The notes below the pieces were generated by a model. It did not search any database. It had not been told where the DNA came from and saw nothing but the letters and a program-made list of their open reading frames with translations. From contig CAVVSF010000009.1 in assembly GCA_963750915.1 (NCBI GenBank), positions 806,001-870,000 of the forward strand: a DNA stretch of 64,000 nt, given 5' to 3'. This document shows, in pieces, positions 8,794-17,394 of the stretch. Both the position numbers and the translations under genes were made by a program. This DNA is from DATBJJ01 sp963750915. Lineage in GTDB: Bacteria; Acidobacteriota; Vicinamibacteria; Vicinamibacterales; 2-12-FULL-66-21. The first letter of the stretch is position 1. The number at the start of each line of letters is the position of its first letter.

Positions 8794-9377
8794 CAGTCCT
8801 CCTGGTCGGTGCGCTGAAAGAACAGCCACTGCAGGCCGATGATTGTCTTGGCGTCGGCGATCCGTCCCGACAGCAGCGCCGCGCGCGCCGCGTCGGGCGT
8901 CATCGCGACGACGCTGATGTCTTCGCCCTCGCTCGCAACCCCGCCGCCGCCGGCAATGCGGCCCTCGTCGGTCGTCTCGACGTAGTAGAGCCACACCCGC
9001 TCGGAGGTGCCGCCGGGCGAGACGTAGAACGTCGCGATCGGCTCGACGTGCCCGGCGCGATAGCCAAGCTCCTCCTCCATCTCACGTCGAATCGCGGCAT
9101 CAGGCGTCTCGCCGTCGTCAACGTTGCCGGCAATCAGCTCGAGCAGCCAGCCAGGACCCTTTTCAACGGTCGGAAACCGGAACTGCTCGGCAAACAGGAG
9201 GTGGCCGGCGACCGGGTCGAAAACGACCGCCGCCGCCGAGTCACCCCGTTCGGCGATGAGGCGGCGTACCGGGCCCGCCATCGTTCCGTCGAATCGCTCG
9301 AAGGCAACCTCGACTTCGTCGACCTTGAAGAAGCCGTCCAGCAATCGCCTGCGCCCCTGAATCTCGACTCTTTTCAT
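8793..9377 (-). CDS. NUDIX hydrolase, NudK/ADP-ribose pyrophosphatase-like
   Basis: 194 residues. The NUDIX box is complete: G84, E90, R98, E99, E102, E103 and G105 fit GX5EX7REUXEEXGU. Family-specific context includes QFRFPT, LLELIAGNVDDGE, FYVSPGGTSERVWLYYVE and GGGVASEGEDI, which match the NudF/NudK group that hydrolyses ADP-ribose, GDP-mannose and related nucleotide sugars to the nucleoside monophosphate plus a sugar phosphate. It is the first gene of a coupled pair: its TGA overlaps the ATG of the TIR-like/macro protein by one base. A TATACT -10 lies 18 nt before its ATG. Substrate choice between ADP-ribose and GDP-sugars cannot be made by eye. Confidence 0.9.
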   Translation of the reverse strand: MKRVEIQGRRRLLDGFFKVDEVEVAFERFDGTMAGPVRRLIAERGDSAAAVVFDPVAGHLLFAEQFRFPTVEKGPGWLLELIAGNVDDGETPDAAIRREMEEELGYRAGHVEPIATFYVSPGGTSERVWLYYVETTDEGRIAGGGGVASEGEDISVVAMTPDAARAALLSGRIADAKTIIGLQWLFFQRTDQED

Positions 9378-9395
9378 GCGGCAAGCACCGCGCGG

Positions 9396-9401
9396 AGTAT
9401 A
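9396..9401 (-). promoter_or_regulatory. -10 element of the NUDIX/macro operon
   Basis: TATACT on the minus strand, 18 nt upstream of the NUDIX ATG. No good -35 is visible at 17 nt spacing. The leader would be about 12 nt without a Shine-Dalgarno. Confidence 0.45.
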
Positions 9402-9457
9402 CGCCTGCGTCCAGCGGGCCCTTGACGGCCGCGCTTACGATGAGTAAGCTGTTGTAG

Positions 9458-9473
9458 TTTTGATAACTCAAAA
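9458..9473 (+). promoter_or_regulatory. Palindromic operator candidate TTTTGA-N4-TCAAAA
   Basis: A perfect 6-bp inverted repeat around TAAC lies in an AT-rich island 16 nt before the porin start, in otherwise GC-rich DNA. Spacing is two bases too short for a canonical FNR/CRP-type box (TTGAT-N4-ATCAA) but it is of the right general kind for that family or an Rrf2-type repressor. It sits where a bound repressor would block the porin/CuA/di-haem operon. Confidence 0.45.
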
Positions 9474-9488
9474 TAAAGGTTTGGCTCG

Positions 9489-10646
9489 ATGAAATCGGTC
9501 AGCGCGCCGGTTTTCCTGGCCGCGATCTGGCTGCTGTCGGCAGCCGGCCTCGAGGCGCAAAGTCCGCAGCCACCGCCGGCGCCCGAGAAAGCCGAGTCCA
9601 GCGGCGGCCAGACAGGACCGCTGTCCGGCTACATGGAGGTCCACTACAACAAGGCAGAGGGACAGGACGGCATCCTCGACTTCCACCGCTTCGTGCTGCT
9701 GCTGAACCACAGCTTCTCGCCGCGGATCCGTTTCGTCGGCGAGCTGGAGCTCGAACACGCGGTCGTCGCGGGGCTGGAAGAGAAGGGGGAGATCGAGCTC
9801 GAGCAGGCCTACATCGACTTCCTGCTCCGGCGCTCGTTCAACGTCCGCGCCGGCATGATGCTGATGCCGCTCGGCATCATCAACGAGCGGCACGAGCCGC
9901 CGGTGTTCAACGGCGTCGAGCGGCCGTTCGTCGACACCGTCATCATCCCGACGACGTGGTTCGACGTCGGCGCCGGCGTCCACGGCGAGGTCGGCGGCGG
10001 GCTGCGCTACCGCGCCTTTGCGACGGCGCCGCTCGACGCGCTCGAGTTCAGCGCCGAGGAAGGCATCCGCGGCGGACGGCAGATGGGCGCCGAGTCGAAC
10101 GTCCGCAACTTTGCCTTCACTGGCCGCGCCGAATACGTTGCCATCCCGGACCTGACGGTCGGCGCCGGCTTCTGGACCGGCGAGTCGAGCTTCGGCGCGC
10201 CGCGGCTCGATACGACGGTGAGCGTCGGCGAAGTCGACGCGCGCTACCAGCGCGGACGGCTGGAGCTCCGCGGCCAGTTCGCGCAGGTCGAAATCAGCGA
10301 TGCCGGTCGCCTCAACGAAGCGCTCACGGGCCTGACCGGCGTGTCCCCGAACATCGCGCGGACGCTGCGCGGATTCTACGGCGAGGCTGGCTACCGGGTC
10401 TGGGATGCCGGGTCACCGCGCGATCTCGTCGCGTTCGTCCGCTACGAGGACTTCGACACGCAATACCGGATGCCGGACGGCTACCTGCCACTCGAGGAGT
10501 TCGACCGCGACGCATGGATCGCCGGTCTGACCTACTACCCCGATCCCGACATCGCCGTGAAGGTCGACTACGTGTGGCAGCGCAACCAGAGCGACATCGT
10601 CCGGGCGCCGCGTGGTTTCAACGTCGGGCTTGGCTGGTGGTTCTGA
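9489..10646 (+). CDS. Outer-membrane porin-like beta-barrel protein
   Basis: 385 residues. A signal peptide (1-23, ending GLEAQ) and a proline-rich linker precede alternating amphipathic strands: GYMEVHYNK, FHRFVLLLNHSF, IRFVGELELEHAV, IELEQAYIDFLL, FNVRAGMMLMPLGIINE. The protein ends in GLGWWF, with the terminal phenylalanine typical of outer-membrane barrel proteins. The pattern fits the phosphate-selective porin O/P-like or related porin group. It leads an operon with a CuA protein (12 nt downstream) and a di-haem oxidoreductase, so it may admit the substrate, metal or electron acceptor these use (inference). No Shine-Dalgarno is seen before the ATG. Confidence 0.78.
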   Translation: MKSVSAPVFLAAIWLLSAAGLEAQSPQPPPAPEKAESSGGQTGPLSGYMEVHYNKAEGQDGILDFHRFVLLLNHSFSPRIRFVGELELEHAVVAGLEEKGEIELEQAYIDFLLRRSFNVRAGMMLMPLGIINERHEPPVFNGVERPFVDTVIIPTTWFDVGAGVHGEVGGGLRYRAFATAPLDALEFSAEEGIRGGRQMGAESNVRNFAFTGRAEYVAIPDLTVGAGFWTGESSFGAPRLDTTVSVGEVDARYQRGRLELRGQFAQVEISDAGRLNEALTGLTGVSPNIARTLRGFYGEAGYRVWDAGSPRDLVAFVRYEDFDTQYRMPDGYLPLEEFDRDAWIAGLTYYPDPDIAVKVDYVWQRNQSDIVRAPRGFNVGLGWWF

Positions 10647-10658
10647 GGGCATGAGGAC

Positions 10659-11054
10659 ATGACTGCAATGAGGTTCCGTCGCTGGATTCGCGGTGCCTGC
10701 CTCACGGCCGCGGCCGCCATCATCGTGGTGAGCGGCGTCGTCAGCGCGCAGGAGCGGCGGGTGATTCGCGTCACCGCCGAGCGGTTCGCGTTCACGCCAT
10801 CCCGCATCGAGATCGATGCCGGCGAAGAGGTCGAGCTCCGGATCAAGAGCGACGACACGGCGCATGGCTTCCGCATCGTCGGCCTCGAAACGAATGTCGC
10901 GATCCCGAAGCGCGGCAAGGGAGAGCTGACGGTGATGTTGCGGGTAGAGCAGCCGGGCCGCTACGAGTTCCACTGCAACCGGATGTGCGGCGCCGGCCAT
11001 AACTTCATGCGAGGCGAGCTCGTCGTCCGCGAGCGCGCCAGCGGCAGGGACGCG
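10659..11054 (+). CDS. Exported CuA-type cupredoxin (COX2-like domain), no stop before the next gene
   Basis: About 132 residues with signal peptide (to VVSAQ, residue 31) and one cupredoxin domain. All CuA ligands of cytochrome c oxidase subunit II or nitrous-oxide reductase are in place: H69 in TAHGF, then C106, C110, H114 and M117 in CNRMCGAGHNFM. No transmembrane anchor follows the domain. The frame has no stop codon; it continues straight into the start of the di-haem gene at 11055. Either the two are fused, or the stop was lost. ATG 10668 (10 nt after GAGGA) is an equally good start. By family it would be a periplasmic one-electron carrier. Confidence 0.8.
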
Positions 11055-12246
11055 ATGAAGCGGCGCGTCTGGGTAGCGGCGGCGCTGCTGTGGCTCGCGA
11101 GCCTGGCGTCGCATCAGGCGGTCAGGGGCCAGGCCCGGCCAGTGCAGCCCGGCGACCCGCTGCCCGGCATCACGCCGCGTGAGTTCAGCGAGTTCCGCCT
11201 CGGGCTCGACGATTTCACCGAGGTCGAGACCGCCGAAGACGGTCTCGGCCCGGCGTTCAACGCGACGAGCTGCGCCATCTGCCACAACGTGCCGGCAATC
11301 GGCGGCGGCGGCATCATCCTCGAGACCCGCGCCGGATACCGCGATGCCGACGGCTCGTTCCGCGGCCTGACCGAATCCGGCGAGACGCTCGTCCACCTCT
11401 TCTCGGTGCCGACGCACGGCTGCCAGGCGATGATCCCGGACGATGTCAACGTCATCGCGAGACGGGCGCCGATCCCGGTCTTCGGCGCCGGCCTCGTCGA
11501 GGCGATCCCCGACGAGGCGATTCTCGCGCTGGAGGATCCGTTCGATCGCAATCGCGACGGCATCAGCGGTCGCGCCGCGACGATCACCGACATCGGCACC
11601 GGTACCCGCCGCATCGGCCGGTTCGGCTGGAAGTCGCAGCACGCGACGCTGATCGCGTTCGCCGCCGACGCGTATCTCAACGAGATGGGCATCACCAACG
11701 ACCTGTTTCCGCGGGAAGCGAATCGCGGCGTGTCGGACGAGCAGATGAGGCGCTGCGATCCCCTGCCCGAGCCCGAGGACGTTCGCGAACGCACCACCGG
11801 CCGCCGCGGCCTCGACAACTTCGAGTCGTTCATGCGCTTCCTCGCGCCGGTGGGCCGCAGCCACAGCGACGACATCACGCGTGACGGCGAACGGTTGTTC
11901 AACGCCATCGGTTGCGCGAATTGCCACGTGCCGTCGCTTTCGACCGGCGCCAGCGCCCACCCGATGTTCGATCGCGTCAGCGTGCCGCTGTTCTCCGATC
12001 TGCTGCTGCACGACGTCGGCACCGGCGACGGCATCAGGCAGGGAGCGGCGGAGCCGAATGAGATCAGAACGCCGGCACTCTGGGGGCTGCGGCTGCGGCG
12101 GCCGTTCCTGCACGACGGCAGCGCCGCGACGATCGGCGAGGCCATCGAACGCCACGGCAACGAAGCGGAGCTGGCGCGCCGCGGTTATGTCGGGCTGTCG
12201 CTCGCAGGAGCGCGAGCGGCTGCTGGCGTTTCTGAGGAGCTTGTAG
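11055..12246 (+). CDS. Di-haem cytochrome c oxidoreductase (DUF1111/DHOR), frame break near C-terminus
   Basis: About 396 residues. It has its own signal peptide (MKRRVWVAAALLWL ... VRGQA) behind an AGGGA at 11046, which argues that it was an independent gene. Two haem-c sites are present, CAICH at 73-77 and CANCH about 220 residues later, with the DHOR marks GPAFNATSC, PIPVFGAGLVEAIPDE, RIGRFGWKSQ and the C-terminal TPALWGLRLRRPFLHDG. These enzymes are periplasmic peroxidase or thiol-oxidase-like proteins. An extra base at about 12201-12205 shifts the frame after GYVGLS; without it the protein ends QERERLLAFLRSL at TAG 12244-12246, the expected family ending. Left as read, the frame runs on into unrelated sequence to 12569. 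Confidence 0.82.
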
Positions 12247-12263
12247 GGGCGCGTTCCCCGGAC

Positions 12264-12500
12264 TCAGGACTTTTCAACCGGCCGCGCCGCGATCGTGAAG
12301 AGCGGCAGGCAGGTCGGGCACGTGCGGAGCAGAATCGATCCACCCTCTTCGATGAAGGTCGGCGCGCCGCTCGAGCCGGGCTCGAAGACCTGGCGACAGA
12401 CGCCGCATCGCAGCCTGGCCGCAAACGTCGGCTGGGCGCGCATGCGCCAGCGGGCGCCCGCCACCAATGCGACCCACTTGGCAGGAGTTGGCTCGTTCAT
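12264..12500 (-). CDS. Small zinc-ribbon protein
   Basis: 78 residues from the ATG at 12500, preceded on the minus strand by AGGGAG at suitable spacing. Two CxxC pairs, in LRCGVCRQVF and LRTCPTCLPLF, are 28 residues apart and should bind one zinc ion. The N-terminal half has a short hydrophobic and basic stretch. No enzymatic motif. It ends 17 nt from the end of the di-haem gene (convergent), and overlaps the frame of a second CxxC-containing ORF upstream on the same strand. Function unknown. Confidence 0.55.
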   Translation of the reverse strand: MNEPTPAKWVALVAGARWRMRAQPTFAARLRCGVCRQVFEPGSSGAPTFIEEGGSILLRTCPTCLPLFTIAARPVEKS

Positions 12501-12750
12501 ACGCGCTCCCTGCGATGCCGCGCTGCGCGGCTCCTCGACGGCCGGACTGCCCGAGGCCTCGGTCGTTGAACCACAACCACCCGCACCATGCGCATTCGCA
12601 GTAATAACCAAGGTCGGAACCAGCGATCCGTTTGACGGCGTCGGCTCGTCGGCACTGAGGGCACGGCGGCACCGGTGGACTGAGCGTCTCCACAGGTCGC
12701 CTTACAGACGCGGATGTTCCGTCGTCCAGAGTGCGGCGCGTATCTCGCAT
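12274..12750 (-). CDS. Possible second zinc-ribbon protein; 3' end uncertain
   Basis: The first 75 residues look real: CPQCRRADAVKRI, then YYCECAWCGWLWF, a four-cysteine zinc ribbon with an aromatic-rich tail. Beyond about 12550 the frame turns arginine-rich and overlaps the 78-residue zinc-ribbon gene in another frame, so the true 3' end is probably near 12500, and a small indel there may have removed the stop. Start at ATG 12750 is tentative. The two adjacent zinc ribbons may be a co-transcribed pair. Confidence 0.4.
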   Translation of the reverse strand: MRDTRRTLDDGTSASVRRPVETLSPPVPPCPQCRRADAVKRIAGSDLGYYCECAWCGWLWFNDRGLGQSGRRGAAQRGIAGSAYERANSCQVGRIGGGRPLAHARPADVCGQAAMRRLSPGLRARLERRADLHRRGWIDSAPHVPDLPAALHDRGAAG

Positions 12751-13056
12751 CTCGCCTTCGCCTTTCGCAACAACAGCGTGGTCGACAACGGCTGAGGGCC
12801 GCGATCGCGGCCGAGCGTGCGTGATGAAAGTGGCGGGGATTGTAGAGCGTGAGCGGAGCGGTGTCGATACGGGAAAACCCTTAGTGTTATGTGCCTCGCG
12901 CTATTCGATGAAGTGGACTTTGCTCACGGCATGCCGCGGGTGGGCGGAGCCGTGAGTGAAACAGGACTGGGGTCGATCCGCGCAATTGGCCGCCGATTCT
13001 AGTCCCGAGAGATCGTCCACAAGCGCACAGCTCCGGCAGCCGTCACCATGAGCCGG
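12751..13056. other. No gene seen; contains a small inverted repeat
   Basis: About 300 nt without convincing coding sequence. It is visibly less GC-rich than its flanks. CTCACGGC at 12924-12931 pairs with GCCGTGAG near 12950-12957 to form an 8-bp stem with a GC-rich loop. No tRNA, attachment site or terminator could be recognised. Confidence 0.4.
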
Positions 13057-13075
13057 TAGAATATGAAGCGCAGCC

Positions 13076-13526
13076 ATGACCAAGACCGAATGGCGTGATC
13101 ACACCACGTTCCGGACACTGACCTATAGGAACGGTGACTTGGTGGACGTGAGCAAGTGGTATGAAGTCGAAGGCTTCACGCACCGGATACCTGACGGGCA
13201 AGACCGCATGTGGGAACAGTTCGGCGTGGTCTTCGCGTGCTGATGTTGATGGCAACATTCTTCTGACCGCGCATCTGCCACCGATCCGAGCGGCATCGAC
13301 ATTCCTGGACGGCGGAATGAGCAACGCGGATGCCCGACGCCTGGTGTCGCACCTTACTTTGATCGATCGCCGTGACCGACGAGTAGATACAACGCGACTC
13401 TGCCATCGTTCGCGCGCCAAACGCACGTTCGAGCGGGATGACGGCCCTAGCCGTGACTGGACTCGTCCCAATACCACACAGCGACCACGGCCTCCGCGCC
13501 ACTGGCCCCCGAATGCGAAATGCTGA
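13076..13526 (+). pseudogene. Hypothetical gene with one frame break
   Basis: ATG 13076 follows TAGAAT (13057-13062), a leaderless-type -10. The first frame gives 55 residues beginning MTKTEWRDHTTFRTLTY and ends at TGA 13241. Skipping one base at about 13235 (ttc-g-cgtgct) continues into RADVDGNILLTAHLPPIRAA, then DGGMSNADARRLVSHLTLI, which reads as normal protein; natural character fades after about 13390 although the frame stays open to 13526. No family recognised. It converges on the propeller pseudogene and lies in the decayed, lower-GC segment. Confidence 0.35.
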
Positions 13527-14969
13527 TGAGATGCTCACGACCATCGGGCAGGGTGATCGTGAAGCCGTGACGCGCGGACGATCGCCGCGGCCTGCCCGCG
13601 GCGACTCGACATTCGGGCGACGACTCCGGACCATCCTTTGGCTTCGCCTACCGTGTGCGATACGCTCGCACCAGGAAATCGCCGACCGATCCTGAGCGGT
13701 ATCTCGGTACCGTCGTATGCCCGACGGCAACGACGTGCTGCGTGCTCACGGCGAGGTCGTTCATTTGTCCACCCGTCTCCGGTGAGCCGAACACGTCCTG
13801 CCACGCGATCGCTCCCGTCCCCAGGTCGACGGCGCGTACCGATGAATGCAGGCTGACCGCCCGTCGAAGACTCCGTCACTCCACCCCAGTACACAAAGCG
13901 ATGGTCGGTGTCGACGGCCGCCGCGAAGGAAGAGTTCTGTCCGAGCATGTCATCCCACAGGAGATTGCCAGTCGCCGCGTCATAGGCGCGCACGACGGCG
14001 CGACCGTCCTGCTGTCCTGCTGCAATTACGCTGTCGCCTCGGGCCGTAATGGCTGCGACTTCCTCGCCGTCACGATAGTCGGACCAAACCAGCTCACCGG
14101 TGGATACACGATAGGCCTGCACGGCCCATTGCCTAACTCCGGGGACGTGGGCCGCGGAGCCTGCCACGAACACGTGATGGTGTCCTATCGCGACAGCAAA
14201 ACCACCATCGTGCTCGCCAGCGGGACCGGCAAACACCTGTTGCCAAATGAGCGCGCCAGTGCTCGGGTCGTAATGGCGGATGAGAAGGTCGTTGTCGCCG
14301 GCCGTCTGCTGCATCGTTCCGACGACGTATAGCTGTCCGCCTGCAACGCTCAGTGAACTGGCGACGTCAGCGACGGCAGCACCGCCGTCGAACCGATCCT
14401 CCCACAGGAGGACACCGGTTCGAGCATCATAAGCTCTGATCGAAAAGTCAAAGCCGGTTGCGGCGCTGTGTGTGGTTCCGACCGCGAAGAGCTTCCCTCC
14501 ATGCCCTTCGCAAGCGTTGGCGTTGCCGGCAACCGTTCGGTCCTCCCAGAGCAGGCGCCCCTTGTGTCGATCGTAGGCGAGTACCGGCGAACTTGCCGTC
14601 GTCGAGAACTCCGCACACCGCGACCTCGTTCGCGAACGCGTCAACATCGGATGCCTTCTCTTCGGAGCCGGTGGAACTCGGCTGGTCCGCCCAGATCAGC
14701 TCTCCGCTCCGGGCGCCGTATGCTCGCACGACGAACGGCCCATCGCCGGAAGCGCTCGATTGGATGAATCCGGCCGCAAAGACCTGAGCGCCGAAAACTG
14801 AGACAGCCAGGGCGGCGTCGCTCACGCCGTCACTACCACCGACTGTGTCCTCCCAAACCAGGTCTCCCGGCGCGGCACCGGAGTAGCTCCAGCCCGAAGT
14901 CGACAAAGCAAGCAAACAAATGATCGGCCAGTTCGAGAGTCGGCTGCCGAGCCGTCGCGGGTCATTCAT
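13447..14969 (-). pseudogene. Secreted PQQ-like beta-propeller protein, multiple frame breaks
   Basis: ATG 14969 has GAGG 5 nt upstream and a signal peptide (NWPIICLLALSTSGWSYSGA). The body consists of about 50-residue repeats of the form xxRAYDxxTGxLLWxD, each followed by GGxLYVVG or FVAGS strands, as in PQQ-like/WD40 propellers. Frame is lost at about 14584 (extra base), 13831 (extra base), about 13653 (missing base or two extra) and 13570 (extra base). Joining the frames restores a continuous protein ending in a distinct domain, FTITLPDGREHLISISHSG ... AVVAVWYWDESSHG, at the TAG at 13447-13449. The density of breaks here is higher than elsewhere, so true decay is possible. Confidence 0.65.
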
Positions 14970-15845
14970 GGCTACCTCGCTCGCAGTTCTCTGCCTTCCC
15001 CGCGTTTCCGTGATGTCCCGAGCTTTGCTGTGTCTCGCTGCTCCTACTCGCTTCGGTTCCAGGTTCGGTCGCGCGCGTCGCTGCGGCGGGAGATCCTCGC
15101 GCTCCGACACTAGCTCGTGGTCGTGCATCCAGCGCTGGCAGGTGATTACCGGATGCGTTGCAAATCGAGGTCGACAGGTGTGATTGGGATAGCCGACGCC
15201 TCGCGTGCAACCAGCAGCGACATCTCCATTCCGACTACAACGGTGAGTCTGCGGACTGCGTTTGTTCTTTCTCTTACACCGACGCTGGTCAGAGCCTCTC
15301 GACTGTTGTCGAATCCTTGGCGGAGTCTAGCACTGTCATCCAAGCCCGCCGCGTGAATGCGGAGACGGCGCGTGGCTTGATTGTCGCAGCTCTACAGTCA
15401 ACGCATCGGTTCGCCGACTCTAGGAACGTTTCCGTGTTCGAGCGATACAACATCATCGAGGACCGAGACGTAGAATCAGCGCTCGGGTACACTGGCGACT
15501 GCCTCGAAGATGAAGACGACGTCGCCAGCTGTAAGCCCCCCTTTTTGTTCAGCTTGACCGAGGCTGCTCTCACGTCGATACTCGCCGCCTCACGAACACC
15601 GCCCCGAGGTTCTCAGTGCGCCACATCCTGCTGCTGGTCGTTGTGGTTGCCGTGTCCACCGCCGACTCCGGGGTCGGACAATCACGCCAGCGGCCAGTCA
15701 CTTGGGCGGCCGCAATCAACGAGCGCGGAGCGGGAGCTTCGACAGTTGCCAGAGCTGTCGTGATCCGTCGCGACGTGAAAGTCCGCATGTATGTGCAGCG
15801 ACACAGTCCTAACGCCGTCAATCCGGACCTTAAAAGGGAGACACC
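14970..15845. other. Long stretch without a supportable gene
   Basis: About 870 nt. Several open frames exist on both strands (the longest on plus, about 15158-15763), but all have atypical residue composition, no Shine-Dalgarno or -10 and no family marks, and base composition is lower in GC than the neighbours. It may be eroded coding sequence or the upstream region of the beta-helix gene. The last bases contain AAGGGAG at 15834-15840, the ribosome site of the next gene. Confidence 0.4.
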
Positions 15846-16841
15846 ATGTATATTGGCTTCTCGCGTCTCGAAACGCCCCTGGGCCGCCGCCACGGCGTCA
15901 CGGCGGTGGCTGCCGCTGTCTCCACACTGCTGCTGCTCGCAAGCGAAGTTGGCGCGGCCGCGCCGTCGCACGTGGACTGCGACCGCGGCGACTCCCTACA
16001 GGCCGTCTTCCGGTCGTCCGGTCAGGGCCACGCAACCCATCCATCCCTGCGCCCGGGCTCGGTCATCCTGGTGAGTGGCACGTGCAACGAAAATGTCGAA
16101 GTCACCGAGGCGTTCGACGGGATCGTCCTCGACGGCCAAGGCACCGCGACGATCAACGGGCCGGACGTGAGCCGTGACACGCTGCGCCTTATCGGTGTCG
16201 AGAATTTCACGGTTCGAGGATTCACGATTACAGGAGGACGGGACGGCATCAACCTGCGCGGAGTGCAGATGGTCTCCATTCAGAGAAACACCATTCGCGC
16301 GGGGCGGGACGGCATTCAGGTCCACCGGGGAAGCTTCGCGATGATCACGGACAATACGCTTCAGAACGGGCGGGATGGAATCGTCGTGCACGAGAGCTCG
16401 GCAGCGCGGATCGGGTTCACCTCAACAGCCGCAGCGGAGCCGAATCCCAACGTCATCGATTCGAACGGTCGCCACGGCATCCTCGTAAGCCGCAACTCAA
16501 CTGCGAGAATTGCCGGCAACACGATCGCCAACAACGGCACCTCCGGCGCAGGGTCCGGGATCCGGGTGGATCGTGTTTCTCAGGCCGACATCGCGTCAAA
16601 CCAGATCGACCTCAATCGCGAAGACGGCGTTCGAGTCTTGCAGAATTCCGGCGTCAACCTGGGCACCTCCGGGACAGGCCATTTCCTGGACGTGGTGAAT
16701 TCGACGGTCGCACCGAACGCAGGCGTGGGAGTTCGCGGGCAGGTTGGCGGGTATGCGGTCGGAGGACAGGGAACGCTTACCGGCACGGGCGGTCCCAAGA
16801 ACTTTGCCGACCCCACGTCCATCGATCGAATCACCCCATGA
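15846..16841 (+). CDS. Secreted right-handed beta-helix (PbH1/NosD-like) protein
   Basis: 331 residues. AAGGGAG 6 nt before the ATG fixes the start. A signal peptide ends near residue 40 (SEVGAAAPS). From about residue 75 there are successive 22-24-residue coils of a parallel beta-helix: ENFTVRGFTITGGRDGINLRG, VSIQRNTIRAGRDGIQV, AMITDNTLQNGRDGIVVHES, ARIAGNTIANNG, QADIASNQIDLNREDGVRV. The recurring GRDGI corner is striking. Such helices occur in polysaccharide lyases, epimerases and surface proteins; no catalytic set is evident, so the role (carbohydrate binding or cleavage) is open. It stands alone. Confidence 0.8.
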   Translation: MYIGFSRLETPLGRRHGVTAVAAAVSTLLLLASEVGAAAPSHVDCDRGDSLQAVFRSSGQGHATHPSLRPGSVILVSGTCNENVEVTEAFDGIVLDGQGTATINGPDVSRDTLRLIGVENFTVRGFTITGGRDGINLRGVQMVSIQRNTIRAGRDGIQVHRGSFAMITDNTLQNGRDGIVVHESSAARIGFTSTAAAEPNPNVIDSNGRHGILVSRNSTARIAGNTIANNGTSGAGSGIRVDRVSQADIASNQIDLNREDGVRVLQNSGVNLGTSGTGHFLDVVNSTVAPNAGVGVRGQVGGYAVGGQGTLTGTGGPKNFADPTSIDRITP

Positions 16842-17284
16842 GCGGCTCACTGGTGGGCTGAGGTGACACGGGTTCCCAGCCGTGACGGTAGGTCGCTTGC
16901 GAGACAGCCCTCACCTTTGCCTATTCTTCTGGGCTGCGACATCAACGCCGGCCGTCCCTGCCGACCGCCTCCACCACCCCGCCCCAGGTGGCACGGCGGC
17001 AGCTCCACACGGAAAGCCAATAAAACTGGGGTGCGGCTGTGGACCTGATGCTCCCTCGTCGCGACGCCGCCACCGTCCCCCTGCCGCTCGGCAGCGCCAG
17101 CCCGGCAAACGGACATGGGCGCGAATCTGTGGTCCCATACCGACGGACATCGCGCGCAAGGCAGGTGCGCGGGATGTCCCTTCTGTAGGCGTTCGACATG
17201 TGGCACGGTTGTGCCACGCCGACGGATACTCATGGCGACTCTGCTACACTAAAGACCACTGCAACGGTAGAGTCTTGAAGGATT
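16842..17284. other. Intergenic stretch with no gene seen
   Basis: About 440 nt between the beta-helix gene and tRNA-Leu. An open frame on the plus strand (16882-17340) runs through the tRNA gene and is rich in Pro, His and Arg, so it is not credible. No repeat or terminator could be identified with confidence. Confidence 0.4.
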
Positions 17285-17373
17285 TGGTGCCGGAGGTCGG
17301 AATCGAACCGACACGGGGAGTGAACCCCACGGGATTTTGAGTCCCGCGCGTCTGCCAGTTTCACCACTCCGGC
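17285..17373 (-). tRNA. tRNA-Leu (anticodon CAA)
   Basis: On the minus strand the gene starts GCCGGAGTGG and ends CCTCCGGCACCA. The 7-bp acceptor stem, a D-arm, an anticodon stem CGGGA/TCCCG with loop CTCAAAA (anticodon CAA), a long variable arm and a T-arm with GGTTCGATTCC are all present, the class II layout of leucine tRNAs. CCA is encoded. It reads UUG codons. Confidence 0.95.
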
Positions 17374-17394
17374 GCAGAGGGGAGAAGCCTGAGT

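Noticed and set aside
9458..9473. Calling the dyad an FNR box
   Set aside because: The FNR/CRP half-sites need TTGAT-N4-ATCAA spacing; this one is shorter, so only a generic operator is claimed.
12751..13075. Possible attachment site or integron recombination site
   Set aside because: An 8-bp inverted repeat is present, but there is no integrase, no direct duplication and no attC-like core, so nothing specific can be supported.
15158..15763. Plus-strand open frame of about 200 codons before the beta-helix gene
   Set aside because: Residue composition and codon use look random, there is no ribosome site, and no recognisable motif on any strand; recorded as unassigned sequence.
16882..17340. 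Plus-strand open frame next to tRNA-Leu
   Set aside because: It runs through the tRNA gene on the other strand and is Pro/His/Arg-rich.
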